A stretch of 64,000 nucleotides of DNA from NCBI GenBank assembly GCA_032629725.1, contig JAFEVB010000010.1:1426001-1490000 (forward strand), in the 5' to 3' direction. The first letter of the stretch is position 1; each line of letters starts with the position of its first letter. Positions 36,001 through 49,126 of the stretch are shown here, piece after piece. The DNA comes from Gremmenia infestans. Taxonomy: Eukaryota > Ascomycota > Leotiomycetes > Helotiales > Hamatocanthoscyphaceae. Both the position numbers and the translations under genes were made by a program. The notes under the pieces are model-generated. The model was not told the DNA's origin. It did no database searches and was given only the letters and a program-made list of their open reading frames with translations.

Positions 36001-36196
36001 CAACCCACCAGAACGCTGGGCTGAGGCTATTCCCGTGAATTCTCTATCGGAATGCACGCAATGCTCCGCTCAATTGTCCTGGGAAACTTTCGATGCGGCT
36101 ATGTACCACCTCCGCGCAGAGCATTTCGCCGCTGATGCGTGGCTCGAAGGCTTGAGCTCCTGGGTTGAAAAGGTTCATGTTTTGAAAGACGTTTGA
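33044..36196 (+). CDS. Protein kinase with N-terminal zinc fingers (about 1,029 aa)
   Basis: Exons are 33044-35593 and 35657-36196, joined over a 63-nt intron in phase. A start at 33077 (MPPLSLST) is also possible. The N-terminal 150 residues are disordered. Residues about 160-235 hold two C2H2-like fingers (CEHPSCW to HYKNDHP, and CDYPSCRRS to HLREYH), and about 258-285 a CxxC-CxxC zinc ribbon (CVRC, CPSC). The kinase spans about 405-700: LGHGSLGSVDAV as glycine loop, VLARKVV, then HSRNIRHKDIKPSN at about 535-548 (HKD in place of HRD, catalytic Asp kept) and LTDFGSA at about 558-564. The C-terminal exon has a helical domain and a further Cys/His pair set (CRNPPERW, CTQCS, HLRAEHF). Fungal zinc-finger kinases of this plan are lineage-specific and their roles are unknown. 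The kinase looks active. Confidence 0.85.
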
Positions 36197-39100
36197 GAGG
36201 AGGAAGGATGAAAGATAATCATTCTTGAGGTCAAATCGAGCGATTCATGAAGCACTGACATAAAATGAACCAACGTAGCAGATTTAGTGCGAAAGTACAT
36301 ACATCATCTCACCATCAATTGCAATTGGATCGCGCCACCATGCGGAGTACTTACTCATCCCGTCCAGCTTAAATATATTTGAGTACGAGTACGCTCGAAG
36401 AAAGAGTGTTCGGAGCACGTTTGAAGGCGAAGTGCCCGTCATCAACATGGCTGGACTTAGAGCGCCGCAAGTGATCGGCAATGGACTTGGGATCCCGCTC
36501 TTTCGTTGGGCATCCGTGTTAAGTGAAAATGATCTTATCGGACATATGAGTCCGCTCGAAGGCTCATATTGCCGACAGTGAGCAGGAATTTTTAGAAAAG
36601 AGGCCTTTCTTGAGGCAAAACCTGAAAGGAATACACATAGTGTAATCCAGGATTTCAAGAAGACACTCGCTGATTCATGTCTCCCTTTCGTCCGTCTAGT
36701 CTAAACTATGTTTCATGACCACATCATATTATCTCATCTCTTTACCAAAACATTCCAAGGGAATTGATATTGAATCTCCGAGACTCATCCGTCTATCATG
36801 CAAACAAGAAGTCTCTTACAAGCCTTATTATTTACCGCTACTTTGTACATCTTTCTTTCACAGCACTTGCCCTTCCTTCTACCATCAACCATCTACTATA
36901 GCCCCATCCCATATTACATATTCCCCAGAACAGAAAAAGGGTGATAGTGACCCGGTCCGGTGACCCCACATCCACATCCACATCGACATCTGACACCGAC
37001 CGCACCGCCAACCTTATCTGGGGTGCAGATGCATCCATCCGTTCGTTAATCCGTAATTAAATGCAAGTATGGAGCTACACTGGTTTAGTTGGAACCCGAT
37101 GCAAGACATCAATCAACTTTGAATCACTTTGCAATGAAAGAAGATCCACGATTCATGTCACGCGCGAGATAAGAAGAGTAGGAGGCAAATTAAGGCATAT
37201 ATATATGCTATAAATTTCCATGGCATAATAGTATGCTATTATAGTATGCTATATTATATCATATCATGAAGCGGGCTATTACGTAGATCTATATGAAAGA
37301 AAAGAAGGGGGAAAAGGCTTATTTCTTCGTTATTGATATCTTGAATCCTGGATCGGGATAGGATGGGATGAGATGAGATATATACATATAGAAGATACAC
37401 CTTATCTAATATGAAATGCAACTAGTACCGGTATTTGCGACCGGGTTAGTTGGGGCAGAGATGTCTACTTAGAGCTACGTGTTGTAACTCTACTAACCTC
37501 TGATCCAAAACCGCAATCATGATGCAGTCATAGATAATAGATGGAAAGACAGGCAGGCGGGCAACTACGGAAGAAAGCAAGCTATCCCCAGACCCCACAC
37601 CCACATCCATGCATTTATATCAACTTCGCATCATACAGTAGACACATAGGTATGTACATACATCCTACATATCCCGTATCACGGCCTATTTCACATGACC
37701 CTACTCTCGGTCCATCTACAGTATCTATCTCTCTCCCTACTCCCTCGGCAATATCCCTCCGAACCGGAGACAACCATCCCATCCCATCCCATCCATCCTC
37801 GTACGGTGACTGACCCTCGGTACAGTACAGTACACATGATATGCCCCACTAACAGACAAAACGCGACCTCCACTTTAACCTCCCTCGAGCGAGGCGAGTC
37901 CGCGGCGGCACCGAGACCGAGACCTTCTTAGCCTCGGTCAAACACCGGCCCCTCCACTCCATCACATGTTGTAATTTACTTAGTTGCAATTACAATCTGG
38001 GCAAGGAAAGAAAGCTCGCGAAGTTCCTCCGCTACTGTACAGTAGGTGGAAGAAATACGGAAGCAAATACTGTAAGGGAAATAGATGTCCGGCTGCGTGT
38101 TTTAGATAGCGCTTGCGCTTGCGCCCTGGCATTAGTTGGAGATCGATGGGTGTGTGCAGGTGGTTTTTTGGGTAAGGATTTTGTGGGTGGGAGGGAGAGA
38201 GAGGCTGAGAAGAGGAGAGGAGGGAGAAGAAGGGGAAAGGGTGGGGGGGGGCTATAAGGCTGGTTTATTTAGAATTTAGAAATGCTAGATTTACGTTATA
38301 TTAGCTTGTTAATATTATATGTGCTTTACCAAAGCAGTAATATCTACTATACGTAGGATTTTTTCGTTTCTTTAATAAAAAAAGGGGAGTAATTTTAAGG
38401 GAATACTGAATTGATATTATAGCGGGGTGTAAGTGGGAGTGGAGGTGGAGAGGAGAGGCTTTAAAAAAGGAAGGAAACCCGGGAGTGTGGAAACTTTTAT
38501 GGATATAGGATTCGGTCCTCCCTCCGTACTGTACCCGTACTGTATCTCAGCTCAGCTCGGGGCACGCTTGTTATCTGGGGAAAATAAATAAAATTAAGTT
38601 AGGTAAGTTTCAATTTCTATTCCTACTATATCGCTCACGGAAATAAATTTAGCAGTGAGCGGCTCTACGGCTACGGCTCTAGATGGATGGATGGTCTTTT
38701 GACGTAAATGAATATTTGGTCTAGTCTAGTTTAGCTTGATACATTTATCTACTTCTTTCTATCTTGTCTTATGAGCATGTGACTATAAGGAGGGGTAGTG
38801 TAGTCTAGGTATAGTAGTCTAGTCCAGTCTATTTATCCTTGGTTTTTAGTTCTGGTTCCTGCGTTGTACGGAGTAAAGAAACTTGAATACGTAGCATAGC
38901 ATGGAATAGCCATGGCTAAGGATTAACTGGGAATTCCCCGCGATAACATCAGGTAGAGTAGATTCCTCTAGGAATCAGGATTGATAGAGCACGAGCGAGC
39001 ATACGGGGAGACCGACAAGTAAGACTTATTTATTTAATATACGGTACGGAGTATATAGTTCCGTATATATATACATAAAAATAGGGTTGAGGATACCTTA

Positions 39101-42100
39101 CAGTTAGTAGCTGTAGGTAGTAACGAGTACGGAGTGCTTCGCTTTCACATGTTAAATAATTTATTTATCAAAAATAAGGGGGAGGGGGAGGGGCAGTACC
39201 AGTTACATTGCCTGCCCGCATAAATCCGCTGCGACGTCTTGTACCTGATTCGCATTCCGATACGCGGGGAATGCCTATCGGGGTACGGGTGGATTCGGAA
39301 GTGCGGATGTGGTACGATTTCTATACGGAGTATCACGTGTTAATAGTCAAGGAGCCCCTTTATTTTGGCGGCGGGCGGGGGGGGTAAGCGATTCACATGA
39401 GAGGGGAGGTCCGAGGAGTTCATGTGTATGATTGAGCTCTGTAGAAGGGGGTATTCAAAGTTCTTACTCTGTAAAGAGGGCCGAGCGAACTTATCCGCTA
39501 TCTATATATGCTGTGCCTAACTGCTAAGTGGTTACGAGGGAACGTAGTAACGTGATCTGGCGCTTAGAACTTCCGACCCGGGCGGTGATAGATTACTGGC
39601 CGTTCCGTCAGTTTGTGAGGGCGACAATTATCCAAAGGGTCCCCATATTTACGGGTCTGTATATAGTGATATCGTGCTTATACTTTTAGCTAGGCTGGAG
39701 TTCCTTTGCGGGGTGTCTATACTTCGTACAAGTATACTAAACTAAGCCAGGCTTCCATAAACCAAATCAGGCTTCTTAGTAGAGTTATAGTGTTATTTCA
39801 ATATTCCTACAGGAAGGTAAGCTTATAATTATTAAGCTGACATGAGAGCAGTAAGCGGCAAAAGTAGTTTATTTTTAGGACTAGGCGTCTTATCTTGCAT
39901 CAAGTACCGTAGTATTGAAATTCTTCCGTAGAGGACACATACTTGATACATAAATACCTACTAATAGCACAAATGAAAAAAGGGGGTTTGTATTTCCCTG
40001 TCCTACTGTACTCCACACGTTCATTGCGCTATCAGGGTCTGATCATCTGTCTAGACCTCACCTTACTTCGTCTCCGCATTCGCAATTTCAAAGGTCGTGG
40101 GGGTTTAGATTCCTCGGAGTAGAGGGAGCACTTAGCATAGGTGGTGCCATTTCATACGGAGCGTGTGTTCGTACTGTACCCCTATATAATATAGCAACGG
40201 GACTGATCTTCAGTGCAGTTATAGGCTATTATACCTGCTGTGCTTATTATCAGGCAGCTCGATTCCGGAATCCGGTGCATATTATAAGGCTGATGGCTGG
40301 TTGATATAAACCCATCGATGTTTGGCCCTTGCCATCTATTTAACACCATGAAGATCATCATGCCTTTCGAGAGAGAAAATGAAAATGCATATCTGATGGT
40401 TGATGCTGATTGCTGCGGTTGCTAATGTCGATGCGGGTTGGACGGGCCGGGTGTGATGTCTATCTCTGCTTTGACCCCACAAAGTTCCCCAGGCTTTTGG
40501 AACACAACCCCCACGCGGAGCCTGCGCAGCAGGGCACCATGGGCAGGCATCTCCCTTGTTCCGTTCCAGCGCAAACATTGAGATGATACGTTCACGAGGC
40601 GCATGAATAAATAGAAATAAGACAAAAATTTCCTAATAAGGCGTCACTCCTTCACTCAGCTCTGGTTCTACCCATCTAGCAAATACCCCGACTAGCGGAG
40701 CGTAAAATGCTCAAAATATATCTCAGAGTTCAGCTTGCTTTGTACACATTTCTCCAAACTCCTCTCACCCCTTTAGTACCTCCGTACCTCCGTACCATTC
40801 TACTGTAATATTTCCCCACGCGAGATAAGGAAATCCTCACTCAGGTCCCAAGCTACTAACTAGTCCCAGTTAGATGCGTTCCAGATGGAGAAAGCCGACA
40901 CCAAGCGGGATGTCCGTTTTCGAGCGATGCGAGGCAGGGATATTGCGGTGCGCTTTACTGTACAAGGTAGTAAGATGGAGAAAGCCTTTACTTCGGCCAA
41001 ACTACCCAGGTACTCTCCCCGGTATGTATTGGCGCGCTTCTTGCTTTGCTTTACATTTTACGGAGGTACTCCGTATTCTGGAAGCTTAGGCGAAGGATTA
41101 TCCCCGCCTCGACCAAGGATGAAAACATCAATAACGATGATTGCGTACGAGGGAGGTTATTTAAGTTTTGTTTTATTACATCTTATGAGGCTATAGAGAA
41201 GCATCTTTGCATTGGTATTTGTGACCTTTCTCTAGATAGTGCCGGTGGACCGGTAAAGTCGCCGCATTTTAATACTTGTAAAGGGCCTTTTATATTGAAT
41301 ACTGGATTACTGTACCCTAGAATTTGGAATTTGGAACGCGCTCCGCAGATTCAGCTTCAGCTTCAGCTTCTTCCCCACTATTAGGACTCCACATTCCGCC
41401 CGCACCGATTAATGAGATGAGATGAGGCCAGTTCAATTTCATGGCACCGCACCGCACCGCATCGCATCACCAATCATTCATGATTGCCTCAATTAATCAC
41501 TACCGTACATGTATCACCCACGGTTACCCTTCCTTATCTGACCGGTCTTTCAGCACCTGCTCTCCTACAAGTCGTCGAAAGCCCGGATCCATTACCATGT
41601 CACTACTGCTCCAGCGCAGAATTAATTATACCGAGACTGCGAGGCGGAAGATGATGCGATTTCGGACTACTACATGTACGGACTACTAAATGTACTGTAC
41701 TGTACAAGTATCGTCAACGTCACGAATGTCCAACGAAGATGTTTCGGGTTCCCCCGCCCCGTGTCCTTCCGTAACACCCCGAGCAGCAAGGCGAGCAGCC
41801 TCTTCTCCACTGGGACTCCCCACTCTGGAGTAGTGAGGCTCCACTTACTAAGCCCTTGCCCCAGATACGGTCCGAAGAAGGGCCTCTTTTTATTTTTTTT
41901 TCTTCCTTTCTCTTTTCTCTTACGCAAATTTGAATTTGCAAAGACCGGGCTCGGGAGTCGGGAGTCGGTGGGCTCGGGCATACTGACCGCTGATTCCTTT
42001 GAAAAGAAAGGACCCGATAATTGGAGTCATTATTTCCTTTCTCGGCCAGTCGTCTAAGCCCCTCCTTCAACAAGGAAAATTTTCACGACTTACTTCAAAG

Positions 42101-43319
42101 TATTACGTCTTTTCATTTTGTTTTCTTGGGGTTTAGGCTTTGGGCTTTGGTGGGGAAACCCAGCGCATATCACGTTGAGTCATGACGACAGCCCGCTTTG
42201 GGGAAACCGTATAGTACTGGAATTGCACAGATAGCGGGCGCGAGTCGAGTCGTGTTTTACTGCATTGTGCCTGTCTATCGATCGCCTCGTGTCGTGGTGT
42301 GATCTGGAGCTGTGGGATGGGGTTGGGTTGGGTAGGGTGGGGCAAAGCTTATCAGGACGCCGGTCGGGCGTTGTGCCTGGACCGCACCCGCCCCCGGAGA
42401 AATCTCGTCGAGTTGTTTGTTTGCGTAACTTGGAGAAGGTGGTGCGAGGTGCGAGGTACTGTAGCGAGAGAGATGTGATGTCTCGCCTGTAGGAGAGAAG
42501 GGATGCTGTATCAAAAGCTGGCCTTTCACACGCGCGTAAAGCGATTTGATACGTGAGGGAAACAACCGTTTCTTCGAGCGGCTTGGCAGTGCAGCGGGGG
42601 CACTGGACTGGACTGCACTGGGGAAAGAAAGGGTTTGATGGAATCTCAGCCTCATATGACGAGGCTGGCTGGTTCATTTGTTGTCTTCCAATTGTCTTGA
42701 CATAATATCAAGCGCCCCTCTTTCTCCCGAAACATACGGGAGTAAGTATCCATCCAGACCGTATCTCTATAAAGAGAAACTGTAATATGAGAACCCAACC
42801 GCAGACGGGAATGCAAGAAACAAACTACTAAATAATCCCAAAATCTGATAACCAGCCCCGAATACCCCAGATTCCGAGCTGAATGATCTCCCGGCTCTCT
42901 TCCGAAGCAGTGGAGTCGAGGAAGCTCGTCGGCATGACCTATCAGCCTGTTATTATTATCTCCTCATAAACCATCATGCGCATAATGTAAATCTCACATA
43001 GATGACTAGGTCCCTAGTATTATTAAATGATTTAACATGCTCCTTCCTCGCGCGGATGAGAACGAGTAAACAAGTCTTGAAATGCCTACAAGTAGAACAG
43101 ATGAATTAATCCCTCCGACGAGTCAGGCCTGAAACCTGACTCGTCAGTCATTCCCTCGTGTCGCGTGTACGTAGGGAGGAGGGGAGGTACCGTAACCGTA
43201 CTAATAATAAATCCCCAGGCGCCAAAACTGACAGGTGCGGTGCTGTAGCATTCTTGCAGTTCCTTACCTCTTTGGGGAGTCCGGAATGAATGGATGCTAG
43301 GGAAAGGAGGATGGCGCTT

Positions 43320-43588
43320 TATTTTATTTATTTATTTATTTTTAATCTCTTCTTTCATTCCTACAAGCCCAGCCAGCCCAGCCCAGCCCAGCCCAGTTAA
43401 CTGGATTCCGGGGAAGCCTAATCCCCCCACGACGCCCTGCCCTGCTTTTGCCCTGCTTTTGCCCTGCATTGCAACTGCACTGCACTGCGCCTCCTTGAGG
43501 TATTCTGGAAATGGAAAAGGGGATCAAGGGGTTTCATAGGTGAGGTGAGGTGAGGTGAGGTAGGAAGGTGAGTGAGTGAGTGAGTGAG
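43320..43588. repeat. Cluster of microsatellites
   Basis: Three different simple arrays lie close together: TTTA units at about 43320-43342, CAGCC units at about 43366-43396, and TGAGG then GTGA units at about 43539-43588. Such clustering marks unconstrained, slippage-prone DNA. Confidence 0.8.
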
Positions 43589-45229
43589 CGCTTACGAGTT
43601 GCTCTCTCCGGTCTGGGCTGGCGGCGCTTCCTGCTTCGTATACGAAATGGTCCGTCGTCTCCGTGAAGTGAAACCGTGTTTGAGAATGATGTTCTCATCG
43701 GTGAGTCGATAGGTAGGTAGGTGATAATAAGAGAGAAAGGGAGAAAGGTACGTATTGGATGGGATGTAAAACAGGAAGGCCCCAATTTATTTTATTAATT
43801 CCCCACGTTTTGCTCGCACAACTCCGGTTGTCTGTCTGTCTGTCTGCGACGGCGACTGCGACTGCCACTGCGATCCCCGACTTTGGGTGTGGCTGACGAG
43901 GCAGGTCGGGGCTCCCCGAATTTATAAACAGCATGTTTATATGCAGTCATATTATTCAGCTTTTGGACTCTTTTGGAAATTGGACGAGGGAGACAAGGGG
44001 TGGAAATGGGTATAATAGGGCAGATTTGTGTCAGATTATACTTCGAAGAACCGAGTATAAATGAAGCTGATGATTTCAAGGGGTTACTGTATACCTTGCG
44101 GGGTGAGGCGCTGAAGATATGATGTGATGTGATGCAAGATGGGGTGAGTAAGTGTGGGGAAGACAAAGCAAAGCAAAGCAGCATTTTTGAGTTTCTCGGT
44201 CCTCTAGAATGAAATCTAACTGCATGTAGGGATTAGTTAGATAAATATCTTTATACTCCGTAATACTACCTTAATCTCAGCTATCTATCTCACTTACTTA
44301 CTCGAGTTAATAATCTCTCGTGCAGGTTTAGGGCTCAGGTTACAGAACTATTTTATCTTACACGATATTACCCCATCAGGACTAGATGACCCCCTGGATT
44401 GCTGGCGCTCTTCTCCACTTTCGTTTGACTTTAACCAGGCGAAAAGGGAAAATGGTGCAATGCCGGAGAAGTTGTAATTAGGTCGTCGGCTACTAGGGCA
44501 TTCAACCAGTCGATAGAATATTCGACATGCGAGTAGGCGTTCTACTAGTCAAGTAGTATCTTTCAGAATACTGTACACGTCAATTCCATGAGCACGTAGA
44601 ATTACTCTCTATTCTTAGCGTTCAGATTCCTCTATTTTCTTACTACAATCTCCCCACCAAGCAAGCAAGCCTAAGCGCTAAGTATTTCTTGTCTTTCGGC
44701 ATCATTATTAGAATCATCTCACCACTGGTGCAGGACACACCCACGCCCTCTTCTCCACCGCCCCGCCAAGCAGGAAGAAAGCCAGCCCTGCAAACCGAAC
44801 ACGCGTAGTGCTACCTTGTACCAGCAGAAAAAAGAAAGGAGAAGATGAGGTAGCAACGGAGCGGAGTAGTGGAAGTAAAGAGCGGTACTTGTGGTACTTG
44901 TGCATGTACCACATGTATATACCCCAGATACCAGGACATACCGTTAACCTTGGGTATAGTGATGACTTTACATGTTATATGTACGGTATTTATTTTATTT
45001 GTTTATGTTTTACCGCCTACAATTACCGCATTGTCTTGCTCCGCACCACCCAGGTTTCCCGGAAGTAGGTACTACTAATTTTTAATTCTATTATTTATTA
45101 TTATTATTGCCTTGCTATCGGTACCCCTTACTTCTACTCACGCTGCACCCACACTTTTCACGCTCACTCCCTGGGTACTTGTCTTGTGTTGTTTGTACTT
45201 GCCGGACACACACCACCACCCCGTTCAAA

Positions 45230-45290
45230 CCCCACCCACGCCCACGCCTACGCCCACGCCTACGCCCACGCCTACACCCACGTCCACCCG
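45230..45290. repeat. 12-bp tandem repeat, CCCACGCCTACG type
   Basis: About four units of a C-rich 12-mer lie roughly 640 bp upstream of the creA start, within the pyrimidine-rich region that may be transcribed as leader. Confidence 0.8.
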
Positions 45291-45930
45291 CAAAACACTT
45301 ACCTCCGTACACTCCATACGGAGGCGCACTACTGTAAAATACGCTACGCATCTGGCCTTGCGGAATATCTATTATCTACCCTGCCATACTTACCCTACCC
45401 CCCCCCTACCACTACTCCACACAAATTATCGAGCCCAGCAGAGTGGCCCCCCCCCTTCCTTCACTTGCCCTTCCCTTTCCCCTTCCAACCGTTTCCCTTG
45501 CCGTGGATTCCCCTTGCCCAGCCTGCCCATCCCATCCGCCGGCCTATCCACCACCACCTCACTCCCCTACAACGTCTCCACCCCTTCCGTATAAAGCTCA
45601 CACCCCCCTCGGCACGTCTTCTCCTCCGTCTGCTGCCCCGTCATCGCCAATATAACGAAAGGAATTCACTACTCATTTACTCAAACCCACGCACCCACCC
45701 ACACCCATCCAACCCACCAACCCACCAAAACCTTCCCCAACTCAACTCAATAACATTCTCCTTCCTCCATATCCACCAAACAATAATCAATAACAACATC
45801 GACAAGAACAGAGAAAACTAATCTTTTTGTCGCAACATCTCGACTTCCACTCTACAGTCACCCATCCATCCATCCTCGTCGCTCCGGCCGATAAAAAAAA
45901 AGTGACGGTTTTCGCTGCGGCGGCAATCAC

Positions 45931-47199
45931 ATGCAACGCGCATCTTCCGCAGTAGATTTTGGAAGTCTGCTGAATCCACAGACACAACAAGAGCGAGAGC
46001 AGGAGGCAGCGCGAAGAAAATTAGCTGAGATCCAGAGGGTGCAGCTCGAAGCAGAAATGGCAGCCGTGAGCATGATGCCACCGTTGATTGGGGGCCAGCA
46101 TGGAGAGGACCGACAGGACTTGCCTCGTCCCTACAAATGCCCCTTGTGCGATAAGGCTTTCCACCGTCTCGAACATCAGACAAGACATATTCGAACACAT
46201 ACTGGCGAGAAGCCGCATGCATGTCAATTCCCGGGCTGCACAAAGCGCTTTTCGCGGTCAGACGAGCTGACTCGACACTCGAGGATACACAACAACCCCA
46301 ACTCAAGGAGGAGTAACAAGACACAACAATCTGTCCAACATGCCGTGCAGAATGGAGGTTTGGAACAGGCGTCCATGGCTCAAATGATGCCACCGCCAAA
46401 GAACAGCATGTCACGATCAGCGCCCGCATCTGCTCTCGGTTCCCCCAATGTCTCCCCTCCACACTCCTACGCCGCATACTCTACCCCGTCCTCATCTCTC
46501 AATCCCTATGGTCGGAGTCTAGGAGGAAGTCCGAATAATGGTCAGAATCTCGATATCAACCTGCTTGCCACCGCTGCTACCCAAGTCGAGAGAGAAAGCA
46601 CCTTTGCTACACATCACCCCCACCACAACTCGAGACATCACCCTTACTACAGCCACAGCAGTCAGAACAGTCGGAATCACCTTCCTTCACTGTCGGCCTA
46701 TGCCATGTCGAGATCGCATTCCCACGAAGAAGACGACCACTACTCGCACAGAGTCAAGCGCTCAAGGCCAAACTCGCCGAATAGCACTGCTCCATCTTCG
46801 CCCACCTTTTCGCATGACTCGCTCTCCCCAACACCCGATCACACCCCTCTCGCCACTCCAGCACACTCTCCTCGTCTGAGACCGTATGGTGGTGGATACG
46901 ATTTACCAGGAATTCGCAATCTGTCATTACAACATACACCGGCGCTTGCTCCTATGGAGCCGCAACATCTCGACGGTCAATACCACAACAACAAAACAAC
47001 TTCGGCTCCAAGAAGTGGTCTCACGATCAGTGATATTATGGAGAGGACAGATGGTACGCAGAGGAAACTACCAGTTCCGCAAGTACCAAAGGTCGCAGTG
47101 CAAGATCTGTTAACTACGGGCGAAAACGGTTTCAATTCAAGTGGGCAAAGTAGTACAACAGGCAGTATTGCAGGAGGCGATTTGATGGACCGGATGTGA
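45931..47199 (+). CDS. creA: CreA/Cre1 carbon catabolite repressor (C2H2 zinc finger)
   Basis: A single-exon gene of 422 aa, which is usual for this family. The start MQRASSAVDFGSLLNP is the conserved N-terminus of CreA/Cre1. Two C2H2 fingers lie at residues about 68-90 (YKCPLCDKAFHRLEHQTRHI) and 96-120 (HACQFPGCTKRFSRSDELTR), nearly invariant among ascomycetes and binding SYGGRG sites. Ser/Pro/His-rich regions follow, then an acidic patch (HEEDDHYSH), the basic RVKRSRPNSP stretch, and the conserved C-terminal repression region PGIRNLSLQHTPAL and RSGLTISDIMERTDGTQRKLP. The protein represses genes for alternative carbon use when glucose is present and acts in the nucleus. It is isolated in the middle of a gene-poor region, with 9 kb or more of non-coding DNA on each side, suggesting extended control regions and a long leader. 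Confidence 0.97.
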   Translation: MQRASSAVDFGSLLNPQTQQEREQEAARRKLAEIQRVQLEAEMAAVSMMPPLIGGQHGEDRQDLPRPYKCPLCDKAFHRLEHQTRHIRTHTGEKPHACQFPGCTKRFSRSDELTRHSRIHNNPNSRRSNKTQQSVQHAVQNGGLEQASMAQMMPPPKNSMSRSAPASALGSPNVSPPHSYAAYSTPSSSLNPYGRSLGGSPNNGQNLDINLLATAATQVERESTFATHHPHHNSRHHPYYSHSSQNSRNHLPSLSAYAMSRSHSHEEDDHYSHRVKRSRPNSPNSTAPSSPTFSHDSLSPTPDHTPLATPAHSPRLRPYGGGYDLPGIRNLSLQHTPALAPMEPQHLDGQYHNNKTTSAPRSGLTISDIMERTDGTQRKLPVPQVPKVAVQDLLTTGENGFNSSGQSSTTGSIAGGDLMDRM

Positions 47200-49107
47200 T
47201 GGAACCAGGAAGTTCTCTGCGCATTGAAAGATAGAAATACCACCGAGGCGTTTCGACATTCACAACTCAATATACAATAATTCTCCTCGACAACCTTTCC
47301 CAACTTGCTAGATGGGATATGGGCTCGAGATCTTTACTGCAACTCAGTTTACGGCTTGCCACTTTGTTTGGAATTTTGTATTCATAGAATAGCGCCCGCG
47401 CAAATAGACTTTTCTTTTATTTTTCTCTTCTTGACGACTGGGGTTTGAATGGAGGAGGTTCTATGATAACTTTACGACATGTTTCTTTTTTGCTTGACTT
47501 TGCTTTTTCTGCTTGCAGTCTTGTTTCTTCAGCGTCGTCTAAACACATCATTCTATAGATTGGCTGGGCATAGGGGCTCGGAACGGAGTAGGCACGTGTT
47601 CAAGCCAGCTAAGGCATGGTTTGTCGCGTGGATGGAAATGGAAATGCAAATGCAAACTCAATATCACATACCTGAAAGCTTGTACATACCGTACGTACAG
47701 ACAGTAAACTTTTGGACCGCAGTCTAGACTTTGGCATGTGATTGTGCTTGTGATTGTTGAACGTGGATTGTGTGTGCATGTGCCTTGTGATAATTATAAG
47801 AGCATGTGAACGATGGATGGATGTCTCATTACCAGCTAGGTAGAGATAACAAGTCTGGTCAGGTACCATCTTCACATGATAGCCTCCCTTCCCTTCCCTC
47901 CCGTCACGAACTCGCTCGAGCTCGTACGTACGTACGTACCTAAGGTAATCAAATTACTCGGAATGACATGCGCTGCGCTGCGCTCCCCACACCAGGGAGG
48001 GGAGGGGAGGGAAATTCGGTTCGGTAAAGAGTAGCGTGTCGTGTCATGAATCAAACCATCAATCGGTTGTCGGCTGTCGAATCTAGCATTACGGTACGTC
48101 GTATAAAATACATATACATATATATATATAGCTAGGTCATTGTAATTTAAACAAAATAACATTTACCGTATGTATGTATGTATGTATATATGTTCTTGAT
48201 TAACTAGGTACAAAGTATCATCACCGAATCTGGCTCTAGCAACTTTCTACTTATAATCAATATGTGAATAACTATAGTATTACAGGGTATCTATCTGTTA
48301 GCTAAAAAGACCAGATAGACCCTTAGAGAGATCATTTATGCCTTTTTTTAGGGATTGAACAGATAGATAGACTATAGAGTGCCCCGTTTTATACTATAGT
48401 AGAATGAGGTTTCTGGCTGCGGGAGGGTCTGTTTGTATATACATAGCTTATTTAGGTTGGAGAAGAGATAGATAGGTTGAACTTTTTATAAAAGGGGGTT
48501 GTTTTTACTAGAGTTAGGATTGCAGTTAGGATTAGGATTAGAATTTTAACGCCTAGCTAGATAGGTACTATAGGTTTCATGGAAGTAAACTTGGTAGGTA
48601 GAGAGAGTGTATGTATAGTGTACTAGGTATCAGTGATAAAGTGTCTATAAGGTAGGGATTGTATAATTACTATACCTAGTTGGTTATTTATATTATGTTA
48701 TGTGCAAGGTAGTTGGATATACATACGCCAGGCTACCGTACTGGGTGGATTTTTTATATTAATTGGTCAAGAAGAAATACGAATATCGAATATCGAATGA
48801 TTCCCCTCTTAAACCTTACGATTATTCTGCTCGCTTGCTTGGGTTTCTTGATGCGTAGGGAGGGGAGGGGAGGGGAGAATGTCCATATGCATACAGACAC
48901 ATAGCGTGCGTGCATCCGTCGGTACTTTTGCGGTATGGTACGGGAGTTGGATAAGAGAGAGGGGGGAGATAGGGGTGAGGGGGGGTCGCTTGCGGATGTA
49001 TCCCGCTTCTCCTTGCTTGCTTGCTTTGCGTTGTGTTGGGTTGTGTTGCATGTGTATGGGGAACGGAGAATGGAGAATGGAGAATGGATTAAGTATAAGA
49101 GCGAGGC

Positions 49108-49126
49108 GGGGTGGGGTGGGGTGGGG
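49108..49126 (+). repeat. G-quadruplex-type motif, four G4 runs
   Basis: Four runs of four G are separated by single T residues, the strongest class of predicted intramolecular G-quadruplex. Further G3-run clusters with short loops lie at 49897-49919 and 50357-50379, all on the plus strand within 1.3 kb. Confidence 0.75.

Larger units (their letters stand above)
36197..45930. other. 9.7-kb gene desert upstream of creA
   Basis: No open frame here has a recognisable motif or plausible splice pattern. The DNA is full of simple repeats: TA-rich runs at 37195-37260, TTTA at 43320-43342, CAGCC at 43366-43396, TGAGG and GTGA at 43539-43588, GCAAA near 44166-44182 and CCCACGCCTACG at about 45230-45290. 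The nonamer TACGGAGTA (either strand) occurs at 38867, 39045, 39324, 41067 and 44254. The last 800 bp before creA are strongly pyrimidine-rich and may form a long 5' leader with short upstream open frames (for example the frame 45186-45821). Two matches to the CreA consensus SYGGRG are seen at 42150-42155 and 42618-42623, which is not more than chance would give. Confidence 0.6.

Noticed and set aside
36284..36658. 124-aa minus-strand ORF next to the zinc-finger kinase
   Set aside because: No recognisable domain, and it lies in the presumed 3' region of the neighbouring gene.
42150..42623. CreA autoregulatory sites (SYGGRG)
   Set aside because: Two degenerate hexamer matches far from the start are expected by chance; no close pairs were seen near the creA start.
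42180..42677. 165-aa minus-strand ORF
   Set aside because: Low-complexity Pro/Ser/Thr composition in repeat-rich DNA, with no motif and no spliced extension.
48514..48543. Telomere-like GGATTA repeats
   Set aside because: Only two or three imperfect units, not the TTAGGG repeat of filamentous ascomycetes, and in the middle of a contig.
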